Shown one piece after another: positions 18,234 to 26,283 of a stretch of 64,000 nt of DNA. Within the stretch, counting starts at the first letter, position 1. The number at the start of each line of letters is the position of its first letter. Location of the stretch: contig CAVZHQ010000007.1 of NCBI GenBank assembly GCA_963775125.1, positions 992,001-1,056,000 of the forward strand, written 5' to 3'. The translations under genes and the position numbers were made by a program. The stretch comes from JAHECQ01 sp963775125 (GTDB taxonomy: Bacteria > Actinomycetota > Acidimicrobiia > Acidimicrobiales > SZUA-35). Below the pieces are notes generated by a model. The model saw only the letters and a program-made list of their open reading frames with translations, made no database searches and was not told where the DNA came from.

Positions 18234-19357
18234 GAATCGGCGGCCGAGTTCTCGAACTCGGCCAGGCGGTCGGCGTTGGCATCGAGGAACTCCTGCTCCA
18301 ACGCAACCCGCACCTCGGAGAGAATCGACTCCTCGTTCAGGGGGCCGCCACCACATTCGATGACGACCCGTGCCAACTCGAGCTCTTCGGCCTGGATCTC
18401 GGCCAGCTTGGCCAACTCCTCCGCATCGAGTTTGTTGGCCGTCCGGAAGAACTCATCCATCTCCTCCTGGCTCATCTCTTCGGGATCGAGGCCCGTACCT
18501 TCGAAGGGATCGCCCGAAGCGAACGGATCGAGCGACGCGAGATCTTCCTCCCACCGGGTGTAGAGGTCCTCTTGATTCGTGTACACGAGTCCCTCTTCGG
18601 CGACGCAGGCTGTCACCTCGTCGCGGTACTTCGCCACTGCCGGGTCGGCCTCGATGCGCTCGTACATATCCTCGAGATCGTCGCTGAACTCTTGGTAGAA
18701 GGTCTGTGAGGGGTTCTGTTCCTCCCACGCCGTGTTCTGGCACCCGGTCGGTACGAAGTCTTCGTACGCCTCGTTCATTTCCTCTTCGGTTGCGTTCTCG
18801 TCGAACTCCGGCTGGTCGCCGTACAGGGCCGCGTAGTAGGCCTCTTGTTCGGCCGGCGAGAGCGATTCGACGTAGGCGCTGTTCGGATCCTCGATGGCCT
18901 CGGCCTCAGTTGCGGCTCCCATGCTGTCGTCGTAGCCGACCAACTCGTCGTTGAGCATGCTCTGGGAGAAGCGCTGGGTCGTGATGCCGAACCCGTACTT
19001 CTCGACCCATTCGTCGCTGAAGTACGGAATGTCCTGATCGGTTTCGAAACTCATGAACTGCGATTGATCGACGGGGGTGTACTCGAAGCCCTCCTCGGCC
19101 ATGCACGCCGCAACCTGCTGCTCGACCGCTCGCGCTTGGGCCTCGTACTCGGCCTGACTCTCCTCGTTGTCGAAGTCGAGGTCCTGTCCGAGGAACTCTG
19201 CGATCGGCGACTCGTATTCGATGTCCTCGAACGATGTGGGGCCCTCGTCGTCCCCGGCCGCCGACTCACCCGACCCACCGCCACAAGCAGTGCCGATCAG
19301 CGCAATTGACGCCACTGCCCAACCCATCGAGATTCTCCGTGCGCATGCCATGGCCAC
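18230..19357 (-). CDS. acidic lipoprotein of unknown function, first gene of efflux operon
   Basis: 375 residues. A signal peptide ends in a lipobox-like IGTAC (Cys at about residue 25), so it is likely anchored on the outer face of the membrane. The mature part is strongly acidic, with pairs such as VAACMAEEGFEYTP and VTACVAEEGLVYTN that repeat a Cys-Met/Val-AEEG-x-x-Y pattern twice, implying two similar helical modules. No enzyme motif is visible. Coupled by 4 bp to the adaptor gene, so it probably serves the same transporter, perhaps as substrate-binding or chaperone component. An internal Met near residue 3 could also be the start. Confidence 0.7.
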   Translation of the reverse strand: MAMACARRISMGWAVASIALIGTACGGGSGESAAGDDEGPTSFEDIEYESPIAEFLGQDLDFDNEESQAEYEAQARAVEQQVAACMAEEGFEYTPVDQSQFMSFETDQDIPYFSDEWVEKYGFGITTQRFSQSMLNDELVGYDDSMGAATEAEAIEDPNSAYVESLSPAEQEAYYAALYGDQPEFDENATEEEMNEAYEDFVPTGCQNTAWEEQNPSQTFYQEFSDDLEDMYERIEADPAVAKYRDEVTACVAEEGLVYTNQEDLYTRWEEDLASLDPFASGDPFEGTGLDPEEMSQEEMDEFFRTANKLDAEELAKLAEIQAEELELARVVIECGGGPLNEESILSEVRVALEQEFLDANADRLAEFENSAADS

Positions 19358-19405
19358 TAGACGCCGCGGGCCAGCCGTTGGTTCCCTTCCTCCCCCATTT
19401 TTCCC

Positions 19406-19451
19406 ATCGGGAGTGCGTGGGTCCCGTTTTCGGCACCCTCACACTCCCGAT
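19406..19451. promoter_or_regulatory. 10-bp perfect inverted repeat between divergent genes
   Basis: ATCGGGAGTG at 19406-19415 is mirrored by CACTCCCGAT at 19442-19451, with 26 bp between. It lies in the 123-bp gap between the divergent lipoprotein operon and thioesterase gene, 30 bp before the latter's start. A dimeric repressor operator is the simplest reading; no regulator gene is adjacent. Confidence 0.45.
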
Positions 19452-19480
19452 GCGGAGTTCGTAGTGTCTAGGTTGGGCGG

Positions 19481-20296
19481 ATGACCGAGATGCTGTCCTG
19501 CGCCGGAGACGAGTCGACCTACTTCACGGTCGGACCTGATGGCTGGATTGCGCCGACCGCCATGAGTCGGGGGCCGTGGAATCCCGACAACTGTCATGCG
19601 GGACCGCCGACGGCGATGCTGGCTCGGGCGATGGAAGCAGCAATGGGCGAAGCGGGCATCGCCCATCAACTCGTTCGCATGACGGTCGAACTGCCACGCC
19701 CGATTCCGATGGCCGGGTTCTTCGTGCGTGCAACCGTCGTACGTTCGGGCAAATCGGTCACGACGTTGACCGCCAGCCTCGTCGACGGGGAAGGCCTCGA
19801 GCGCATCAGCGCGCAAGGAATGGCCCTGCGCACGTTGGCATCGGAGCGGGCCTTCCCGTCGCCTTCGATCCCCACGCCAGACCTCAGCGAAGCAGTCGAT
19901 GGGCCGTTCCCGATTCGGTCGAGCCTGCATGACTCCGTGGGCTTCGGCCGTTCGGTGGAGACCAAGTTTCCCCCCGGCGAGGGCCCCGACCCAGGTCCGA
20001 CAACCGCTTGGGTCCGGACCGTCCCCTTGGTAGGGGGAGAGGCCCCGTCGAGTTTCCAACGCATTTGCCCACTGGCCGACAGTGGGAACGCCTTCTCTCG
20101 CAACGCAGAGATGGGCGACTTCACGTTCATCAACCCGGATCTCACGATTGTCCTGCATCGTTCGCCCGAAGGAGACTGGCTGGGCTCGCAGAGTGTGTCG
20201 CATTGGCAACCGAACGGCATCGGGCTCGCCGATGCGTTGCTCTTCGACCACCGCGGAGTCGTCGGTCGGGCGCTGCAGACGCTCTTGGTCGGCTGA
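19481..20296 (+). CDS. acyl-CoA thioesterase-like (double hot-dog) protein
   Basis: 271 residues in two hot-dog-like halves. The N-terminal half has the segment WNPDNCHAGPPTAMLARAME and the strand VRMTVELPRPIPMAG, then RVxRxGKSVTTLTASLVDGEG, which matches the TesB-like or 4HBT_3 thioesterase family of actinobacteria. It would hydrolyse an acyl-CoA, or act on CoA-linked products of the surrounding catabolic genes. Stands alone between the efflux operon and a Rieske gene. Confidence 0.7.
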   Translation: MTEMLSCAGDESTYFTVGPDGWIAPTAMSRGPWNPDNCHAGPPTAMLARAMEAAMGEAGIAHQLVRMTVELPRPIPMAGFFVRATVVRSGKSVTTLTASLVDGEGLERISAQGMALRTLASERAFPSPSIPTPDLSEAVDGPFPIRSSLHDSVGFGRSVETKFPPGEGPDPGPTTAWVRTVPLVGGEAPSSFQRICPLADSGNAFSRNAEMGDFTFINPDLTIVLHRSPEGDWLGSQSVSHWQPNGIGLADALLFDHRGVVGRALQTLLVG

Positions 20297-20310
20297 TCGT
20301 CGGCGTCCGG

Positions 20311-21660
20311 TCAATCGATGATCAAGGGCACGTCGTCGCTCGGGGCGTCTCCCGAGTCAGCGCTTCGGGCCAGCTTGCTGTGCGCCTTCCAGTCCACATC
20401 ATCGGGGATCAACACTGATGCGGCTCGAACCCGATCGAAGGACACGTCGTCGAGGTTGGGCGGCACCGCGCCGTTGTCGCGGTGTCGTTTCGCAGCGTTC
20501 AGGAGTTGGGCCCGGACGGCGATGATCATGGCATCGGTGGAACCCAGGTGCTCCTGCGAACGGTCGTAGAGCGGGTTGCCCTCGGCATCGCACATCAGCT
20601 CGGTCATGGCTCGATCCTGCAGGTTCAGCACGAACGGGATGCCACTGTGCATCAGGGTCTTCTCGACCTCGAGATCTCGAAAGTAGTCGTTGGTCTTGTT
20701 GGCGACCGTCATGAAATAGGACCGGGGATCGTTGGTGCGCGCCTGGAACCCACCCACCTCGTCGAACGGGCCATTCTCCCGGTACGCCAACTCGGCGGGC
20801 ATCGGACCCGCCGGATTGCCCGTGTGGCTGATGAGCATGGTGTGATGGTCATCGAGGGGGACGAAGGACCGCAGGTTGATGACCGACCCGACGCTGATCA
20901 TCGTGTGGAACGGAAAGATGAACTGGTTGATGCGGTGCCAGATCCGGTTGTCGGTCCAGCGTCGCTGGCTGGAGTAGAAGGCGCCGTACTCGGTGCGTTC
21001 GACCTCGAGTTCTGGTGCCTCGGGGTCAGGGCTCCAGAACCCGCGGATGCCTTTGGGGGGAGCGGGATCGTCGGCGTGGAGGCGGCGGTGCAGCCAGTTG
21101 AGGTGCACCGAGTCGAGGTCGCCTTCCATGTTCTGCATCCAGTTGGCCTGCTCCATCATGACGGCGGGCGACTGGACGTTTTCGTCCGGCAGGGTGTTGA
21201 TCTCGAACACCGGGAACGGGGGAGGGGTGCTGCGTGGGCCCATGTAGACCCAGATCATGTGGCTGACCTCGTGGCACACGAACGAGCGGATCTTGACGGT
21301 CTCCATGAAGTGGGCCTGGGCGCGACTGCCGCTCTTCTCGGTGGGCAGCTCGACAATCGTGCCGTTTCGGTCGAACTTCCAACCGTGATATTGGCAACGG
21401 ATGCCGCAGTCCTCGACCCGACCGAAGAACATGCTGGCTCCACGATGCGGACACGCTTCGGCGACGGCGCCCATCTTGCCTTCGCTGTCGCGGAACATGA
21501 CGAAACTCTCGCCCAGGAGCATCATGCGCTTCGCGGGGCCGTCGTTCTCGGGGAACTCCGATGACGGCAGGCACGGGATCCAGTACTCCCGCATCAGTTC
21601 GCCCATCGGCGTGCCGGGCCCGACCCGACAAAGCAATTCGTTGTCCTCATGTGTCAGCAT
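20311..21660 (-). CDS. Rieske oxygenase alpha subunit, phthalate-dioxygenase type
   Basis: 449 residues. Rieske cluster in CPHRGASM and CQYHGWKF (about residues 68-92). The catalytic iron site is in the segment MEGDLDSVHLNWLHRR, giving Asp/His/His. The N-terminus MLTHEDNELLCRVGPGTPMG, then MREYWIPCLPSSE, belongs to the group of phthalate 4,5-dioxygenase and vanillate demethylase-like single-subunit oxygenases. It has a divergent homologue directly next door at 21701 that shares this N-terminal pattern, so the two probably arose by duplication and may hydroxylate related substrates in sequence. Confidence 0.88.
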   Translation of the reverse strand: MLTHEDNELLCRVGPGTPMGELMREYWIPCLPSSEFPENDGPAKRMMLLGESFVMFRDSEGKMGAVAEACPHRGASMFFGRVEDCGIRCQYHGWKFDRNGTIVELPTEKSGSRAQAHFMETVKIRSFVCHEVSHMIWVYMGPRSTPPPFPVFEINTLPDENVQSPAVMMEQANWMQNMEGDLDSVHLNWLHRRLHADDPAPPKGIRGFWSPDPEAPELEVERTEYGAFYSSQRRWTDNRIWHRINQFIFPFHTMISVGSVINLRSFVPLDDHHTMLISHTGNPAGPMPAELAYRENGPFDEVGGFQARTNDPRSYFMTVANKTNDYFRDLEVEKTLMHSGIPFVLNLQDRAMTELMCDAEGNPLYDRSQEHLGSTDAMIIAVRAQLLNAAKRHRDNGAVPPNLDDVSFDRVRAASVLIPDDVDWKAHSKLARSADSGDAPSDDVPLIID

Positions 21661-21700
21661 TCGGGTCCCCCTTCGAACCGGCGGCTACTTGACTCGCTAG

Positions 21701-23047
21701 GTGCAGACAGTAGCTTCGAGCACTGTGGTGCTCACAGCCGAAGAGAACGAACGACTGACCCGAGTAGGCCCAGGCACGCCGATGGGCGCCCTGCTGCGCC
21801 GCTATTGGCATCCGATCGCTGCGGTGTCGGAGTTCGACGCCGGCGCACCCCAGACGAAGCCGGTGCGGTTGCTCGGCGAGGATCTGGTGCTCTTCCGAAC
21901 ACCCTCGGGCGACTTCGGCCTCATCGAGCCACATTGCCCACATCGCCGAGCAAACCTGGCAAACGGGTACGCGGAGGAGGGAGGGATCCGGTGCAGCTAC
22001 CACGGCTGGAAGTTCGACCTGGCCGGCCAGTGCGTGAGCCAGCCGTACGAGGAGGCCGTTGCCGACGGCACCCGGTTCCGCGAGTCGATCTGCGCGCTCG
22101 CCTACAAGGCGGAGGCTCGCTTCGGCTTGGTGTGGGCCTACCTCGGACCCGACCCCGCGCCCCTCATCCCGACCTGGGAGCCGTTCACCTACCGCAACTG
22201 CTTTCGCCAGATCGTGCTCCACGTGGTCGACTGCAACTGGCTCCAGTGCCAGGAGAACTCGATCGATCCCGTCCACTTCGAATGGCTGCACGACAACTGG
22301 CATCCGGGCCGTGCCGGCCAGCCCGATGCGTACGGCGCGCCCCACGCCCAACTGGGCTTCGAAGAGTGGGAGTACGGCTTCACCTATCGGCGCCTGCACG
22401 CAGGCGAAGCCGAGACGTCCGACTCGTGGCGCGACGCCCGGGTGAGCATCATGCCCAACCTGTTCGCGCCGCTCCATTTCGAATGGAGGGTCCCGATCGA
22501 CGACGAGCACACGCTCAGCGTCGTCTGGGTCGCGGAGCGGGTGGTAGCCGAGCGTGAGCCGTACAGCCAGGACACCATCCCGCACTGGTGGGGAAAGGCG
22601 ACCGATGACGACGGCCGGCCGATCACCAGCCACGTACTTGGGCAGGACGTCATGAGCTGGGTTGGCCAGGGCGTCATTGCCGACCGAACCAAGGAGCACC
22701 TGGGCCGCAGCGACCGAGGCATCCAGATGTACCGGCGCCGACTGCTGGACGATCTCGCAGCCGTCGAACGGGGCGAGGAACCCTCGGGCCTCGTGCGTAG
22801 TCACGAGGACAACGAGCTCATTTCGTTCCCGAACGATCTGCGTCGGCTGTTCGTGGACGCCCCGACGCCCGAGCAGCTTCAGGCCCGTCTCAAACGGTTG
22901 AAGAGTCTGATGCCGGGCAGTCGACCCAATGACTACTTCTTCCTGCTGGAAGGCCAGCCCGACCACGTTCGTGAACAATGGGAACACGCCATGGGCTTGA
23001 ACGATGCAGGTCTGAACGATGCGGGCTTGAACGAAGGAGCACCCTGA
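21701..23047 (+). CDS. Rieske oxygenase alpha subunit, paralogue of the 20311 gene
   Basis: 448 residues from GTG. By alignment with the divergent paralogue the true start may be the GTG at 21728 (VLTAEENERLTRVGPGTPMG). Rieske ligands in CPHRRANL and CSYHGWKF, iron site in QENSIDPVHFEWLHDN. The extreme C-terminus carries a LNDAG-LNDAG-LNEGA repeat from three 15-bp units (22993-23040). The stop codon shares a base with the start of the LigB-type gene, so oxygenation and ring opening are translated together. Confidence 0.87.
   Translation: MQTVASSTVVLTAEENERLTRVGPGTPMGALLRRYWHPIAAVSEFDAGAPQTKPVRLLGEDLVLFRTPSGDFGLIEPHCPHRRANLANGYAEEGGIRCSYHGWKFDLAGQCVSQPYEEAVADGTRFRESICALAYKAEARFGLVWAYLGPDPAPLIPTWEPFTYRNCFRQIVLHVVDCNWLQCQENSIDPVHFEWLHDNWHPGRAGQPDAYGAPHAQLGFEEWEYGFTYRRLHAGEAETSDSWRDARVSIMPNLFAPLHFEWRVPIDDEHTLSVVWVAERVVAEREPYSQDTIPHWWGKATDDDGRPITSHVLGQDVMSWVGQGVIADRTKEHLGRSDRGIQMYRRRLLDDLAAVERGEEPSGLVRSHEDNELISFPNDLRRLFVDAPTPEQLQARLKRLKSLMPGSRPNDYFFLLEGQPDHVREQWEHAMGLNDAGLNDAGLNEGAP
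22993..23040 (+). repeat. 15-bp tandem repeat inside the end of the Rieske gene
   Basis: Three imperfect copies of a GGTCTGAACGATGCA-like unit, in frame, giving LNDAG x2 and LNEGA. In-frame slippage product at the 3' end of the gene just before the overlap with the next start. Confidence 0.8.
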
Positions 23048-24045
23048 TGGCGCAACTCATTCTTGGCGTCGGTTCATCGCACAGCCCAATGGTCACGATG
23101 GACGGACCGGACTGGCTCGAGTGGGGCCAACGAGATCTCCGTCATCCCATGCTGTACACCGAGGATGGTCGGCACCTCACCTACGAACAGCAGCTCTCCG
23201 AGGCCGACGGACGCTTCGACGAGGTTGCCACCCTCGACCCTGCGATCGATGGTGCGCAACGGGTCGACGCCGCCATCGAGGTGCTGCGGGCACGCCTGGC
23301 TGAGGCCAATCTCGACGCCGTCATCATCATCGGCGACGACCAGGACGAGCACCTCCTGGCCGACAACCTTCCACCATTTCTCATCTACTGGGGCGACACC
23401 ATCGAGAACGCTCCCATGGCTCCGTCCCCCGCCGATGCCGAAGCGCTCACCTCCCTGCAACGCCGATACCTCCCCGGCTATCGGGAGCCTGCAGTTGCGC
23501 GCACGTACCCCGTAGCCGTCGACCTTGCGGCTCACCTGATCGACACGGCCATGGAGGTCGGCTTCGACGTTGCCGCCAGCGCGTCGCTTCCTCGGCCCGC
23601 GTTGGGCATGGGCCATGCGTTCGGCTTCCCGCTCCGACGGCTGCTCGGCGATGTGCCGATCGTGCCCATCATGGTCAACACGTACAACCCTCCGACGCAG
23701 CCGCGCTCGGCTCGCTGTCGTGACTTCGGGCAGATGCTTCGCACGGCCATCGACAGCTTCGACGCCGAGGCGCGGGTCGGGGTCGTGGCGTCCGGGGGCC
23801 TGAGTCACTTCATCGTTCTCGAAGCGTTCGACCGACGGGTGCTTGCGGCGTTCGAGGCCAACGACCTCGATGCTGTGGTCGCGGTGCCTGAGACGACGTT
23901 CGTCGCCGGTACGTCCGAGGTGAAGAACTGGTTGGTCGCAGCGGCAATGCTCGCCGACCGTCGGTTCGAGGTGATCGACTACGTCCCTGGCTATCGCACG
24001 CCGGCCGGTACCGGTACCGGCTTGGGGTTCGGGGTTTGGAGCTGA
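23047..24045 (+). CDS. class III (LigB-type) extradiol ring-cleavage dioxygenase
   Basis: 332 residues from ATG overlapping the upstream stop. Motifs of the LigB family are visible: the N-terminal metal His in VGSSHSPMV (near residue 10), IIGDDQDEHL at about residue 97, and a late catalytic His in ASGGLSHFI (about residue 248). These enzymes bind Fe(II) and cleave catechol or gentisate-type rings next to the hydroxyls. Coupling to a Rieske oxygenase suggests an oxygenase then ring-cleavage route for an aromatic substrate. Confidence 0.82.
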   Translation: MAQLILGVGSSHSPMVTMDGPDWLEWGQRDLRHPMLYTEDGRHLTYEQQLSEADGRFDEVATLDPAIDGAQRVDAAIEVLRARLAEANLDAVIIIGDDQDEHLLADNLPPFLIYWGDTIENAPMAPSPADAEALTSLQRRYLPGYREPAVARTYPVAVDLAAHLIDTAMEVGFDVAASASLPRPALGMGHAFGFPLRRLLGDVPIVPIMVNTYNPPTQPRSARCRDFGQMLRTAIDSFDAEARVGVVASGGLSHFIVLEAFDRRVLAAFEANDLDAVVAVPETTFVAGTSEVKNWLVAAAMLADRRFEVIDYVPGYRTPAGTGTGLGFGVWS

Positions 24046-24064
24046 ACCTTCCCGCATAGGCTTC

Positions 24065-24289
24065 GTGGCGATGCCTTGGTGCGACACCTGCGACGAATAC
24101 CGAGCTCCCACTGCGCTGACCGCCGAGGGAACGTGTGCGGTGTGTGACGCCAAGGTCGACGTGGCCGATCTCAAGAATCCTCCGACGGCCAAGGCCCCAT
24201 GGCATTTCTGGCTGATGATCGCGGCGCTGGTCCTGTATCTCGGATGGCGGTTGATCCAGGGCGTCATCTGGCTCGTCCAGAAGTTCTGA
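24065..24289 (+). CDS. small zinc-ribbon membrane protein
   Basis: 74 residues (an ATG two codons later, at 24071, is also a possible start). CDTC and CAVC pairs about 19 residues apart form a zinc ribbon, followed by a short linker and a C-terminal membrane helix (WLMIAALVLYLGWRLIQ). Single-pass zinc-ribbon proteins of this size are common in actinobacteria with no assigned function. Sits 20 bp after the LigB gene and just before the tRNA. Confidence 0.6.
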   Translation: MAMPWCDTCDEYRAPTALTAEGTCAVCDAKVDVADLKNPPTAKAPWHFWLMIAALVLYLGWRLIQGVIWLVQKF

Positions 24290-24347
24290 TTATCCCCCCA
24301 GCGGTGGGCAGGGAACGGCTGCTCGTTCAGGTACGCTCGTGCCGCCA

Positions 24348-24422
24348 CGGGCTGTGGCGCAGTTTGGTTAGCGCGCTTGACTGGGGGTCAAGAGGTCGGG
24401 AGTTCGAATCTCCCCAGCCCGA
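24348..24422 (+). tRNA. tRNA-Pro(GGG)
   Basis: Full cloverleaf: acceptor stem CGGGCTG pairs with CAGCCCG plus discriminator A. The anticodon stem is CTTGA/TCAAG with loop CTGGGGG (anticodon GGG), and the T arm reads GGGAGTTCGAATCTCCC. No CCA is encoded. The 3' half is the integration target of the adjoining island; the 5' half is unique in the window, so this is the functional copy. Confidence 0.93.
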
Positions 24423-24441
24423 CGGTGAAAGTCCAGGTCAG

Positions 24442-24475
24442 AGCCGGCCCGTAAGGGCCGGCTTTCCTCGTTTTC
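24442..24475 (+). terminator. rho-independent terminator of the tRNA
   Basis: AGCCGGCCC-GTAA-GGGCCGGCT stem (9 bp, 24442-24463) followed by a pyrimidine-rich run with TTTT. Only the left arm of this hairpin reappears after the third att copy near 40960, showing where homology between the two ends stops. Confidence 0.7.
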
Positions 24476-24496
24476 GCTCACCGGCGAGGAGCAGGT

Positions 24497-24809
24497 ATGC
24501 AAAATGTATGTCTTTCCTGGAGTAGCGTTGCCGGTAAGGCATGGGTCGCTGGGGGCGAGCCGCTGGTCCAGAAGCAGCGGGGCAGATGGGTGGTGCGACA
24601 GCCGGGGTACGACGCTGCGACCGGTCGGCGTCAGCCCAAGCAGGTGGGCACGTTCGCGACGAAGCGCGAGGCCCTCGCCATGGCACGGCGAATCACCGAA
24701 GGACGGGCGGGCACCTCGGAGCAGTCGCTCGAGGCGTATCTGCACGACGTGTGGATTCCGTCGAAGGAGGCCCGAGTCGAGCAGACGACGCTCAATCAGT
24801 ATCGATGGG
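24497..24809 (+). pseudogene. int: N-terminal part of tyrosine integrase, split by IS21 element
   Basis: Reads VQKQRGRWVVRQPGYD, then GTFATKREALAMARRITEGR and LHDVWIPSKEARVEQTTLNQYRW. These are the arm-type DNA-binding region and the start of the core-binding domain of an actinobacterial phage-type integrase. The frame then runs into the IS. It resumes without loss at 30787 once the 6-bp duplicated target GATGGG is removed (QYRW-AIDGHIVPLIG). The usable start is uncertain; the first ATG at 24497 lies inside a motif repeated elsewhere in the island. Confidence 0.85.
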
Positions 24810-24909
24810 TGTCAAGGGCCAATGGTTTCTGCCCGTGGGCGGTCAGTGGAACTGCCCGTGGGTGGCCATCAGAATTGCCCACTGATGGCCAGTGGTTCTG
24901 CCCGGCAGG

Positions 24910-25173
24910 TCAGTTGGTCAGTGGCCGCACTCCTTTGCCTCGGGTTGCTTGGGTGAGGCGGATCGAGTCGCCGGTGGTGATGACGACGTGGGCGTGGTGG
25001 AGGAGCCGGTCGACGGTGGCGTTGGCGATCGTCTTGGGCATGAGCTCGTCGAACCCGGCGGGGTGCAGGTTCGATGACAGGGCGATGGAGCGTTTCTCGT
25101 AGGCGGCGTCGACGACGCGGTAGAGCGCTTCAGCGGTCTCAGTGGTGACCGGCAACAGTCCGATGTCGTCGAT
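24910..25173 (-). pseudogene. istB: C-terminal part of istB, separated by RIT insertion
   Basis: Continues IstB after the insertion: DIGLLPVTTETAEALYRVVD, then YEKRSIALSSNLHPAGFDELMP and ANATVDRLLHHAHVVIT. This is the second half of the ATPase with sensor and IS21 DnaC-like C-terminus. Joining it to the 28587-29099 part across a GTCGAT repeat rebuilds ADLICIDDIGLL exactly, showing that no bases were lost. Confidence 0.88.
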
Positions 25174-25199
25174 TTATGCCGACGTCGGCATAAATCGAC
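25168..25199. repeat. 32-bp perfect palindrome at the left end of the RIT element
   Basis: Half-site GTCGATTTATGCCGAC followed by its exact reverse complement. It spans the junction of istB and the RIT element. The right end of the element has no such palindrome, only the shared half. A candidate recombinase core site. Confidence 0.85.
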
Positions 25200-25297
25200 C
25201 TATGCCGAGGTGGCGACTACGCCGACCTGCCTGTCGGATCTGGACGCTGAGCTGGCCGTTCACGGCCGTCGGTTGGTGATCTGGTCGGCATAGTTAC
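25194..25297. repeat. left 104-bp terminal inverted repeat of RIT element
   Basis: Inverted partner of 28483-28586, 101 of 104 positions matching by eye. Contains further CTATGCC and GGCATAG half-sites, arranged as possible multiple recombinase binding sites. The stop codon of the last recombinase lies within it. Confidence 0.88.
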
Positions 25298-26283
25298 AGG
25301 GCTTCGAGGAAGGCGAGGAGGCTGTCGGTGGGCTTGTAGCGGCCGGGAGGGCTGGTGGTTGGGGTGGTGCGGTCGAGCGCTCGTTGTTTGATCGTCATGT
25401 CGGCGTGGAGGTAGGCGTTGGTGGAGCGGATGTCGGCGTGGCCGAGCCACAGTGCGATGACGGCGGTGTCGACGCCGGCTTGGAGCAGGGTCATCGCGCA
25501 GCTGTGGCGCAGCACGTGGGGGTGGATCTGGTCGGGTCGGATCGTCGGGCAGGCGGCTGCGGCGGTGGTGGCGTGTTTGCGGACGAGGCGTTGCACGGCG
25601 TCGGGGCTGAGTCGGTTGCCGGTGCGGGTCGGGAATAGCGGCTCGTCGGGTTGCCCGGCGCGTTCGTTGGTCCAGACACGCAGCACTGCTTGTGTGGGGG
25701 CGGTGAGTGGCACGGCTCGGTGTCGTCGTCCTTTGCCGATGCAAGACACTGCCGCACCGGTCCCGAAGGTGACGTCGGTGCAGTTCAACCCGATGAGCTC
25801 GGCGACGCGGAGCCCGGTCTGGATCGCGGTGAGGAGCATTGCCCGGTCACGTCGGCCTTCCCAGCGGGTGAGGTCCGGTGCGGCGACGAGGGCGTCGATC
25901 TGGTCGGCGGTGAGGAACGTGATCATCGGCTTGTCGAACCGTTTCGCTGGGATCGCGAGGACTTGTTGGATCGTGGCGGCGTGTTCGGGGTGCCGCAACG
26001 ACGCGTAGGCGAACAGCGAGCGGATCGCGGTCAGCCGCAGGTTCCGGGTCCGGGTGCTGTTGTTCCGGTCGTGTTCGCAGTGCTCCAGGAACACGGTGAT
26101 CGTCGCCTGGTCGAGATCGGCCCAGTCGAGCCGATGCACCGGCCGGTCGTGGCGGTCTCGGGCGAACGTGACGAGGAGACGCATCGTGTCGCGATAGACC
26201 GCGATCGTGCGCGGGCTCACTCGTCGCTGTTTGATCAGCCGGTCGGTGAAGAAGCTCTGCATCGTCGCGGCGATCGCGGTCAC
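25294..26283 (-). CDS. tyrosine recombinase, third gene of RIT trio
   Basis: 329 residues from a GTG whose bases overlap the upstream stop (GTGA). Core-binding region at the N-terminus (FFTDRLIKQRRVSPRTIAVY) and catalytic residues in IQTGLRVAEL (Arg), HPHVLRHSCAM (HxxR), WLGHAD (His) and STNAYLH (Tyr), in order from about residue 155 to 300. All active-site residues appear intact. Its last codon and stop overlap the left inverted repeat. Confidence 0.9.
   Translation of the reverse strand: MTAIAATMQSFFTDRLIKQRRVSPRTIAVYRDTMRLLVTFARDRHDRPVHRLDWADLDQATITVFLEHCEHDRNNSTRTRNLRLTAIRSLFAYASLRHPEHAATIQQVLAIPAKRFDKPMITFLTADQIDALVAAPDLTRWEGRRDRAMLLTAIQTGLRVAELIGLNCTDVTFGTGAAVSCIGKGRRHRAVPLTAPTQAVLRVWTNERAGQPDEPLFPTRTGNRLSPDAVQRLVRKHATTAAAACPTIRPDQIHPHVLRHSCAMTLLQAGVDTAVIALWLGHADIRSTNAYLHADMTIKQRALDRTTPTTSPPGRYKPTDSLLAFLEAL

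Noticed and set aside
21647..22987. Long minus-strand frame over the second Rieske gene
   Set aside because: Shadow of the real gene, which carries clear Rieske and iron-site motifs on the other strand.
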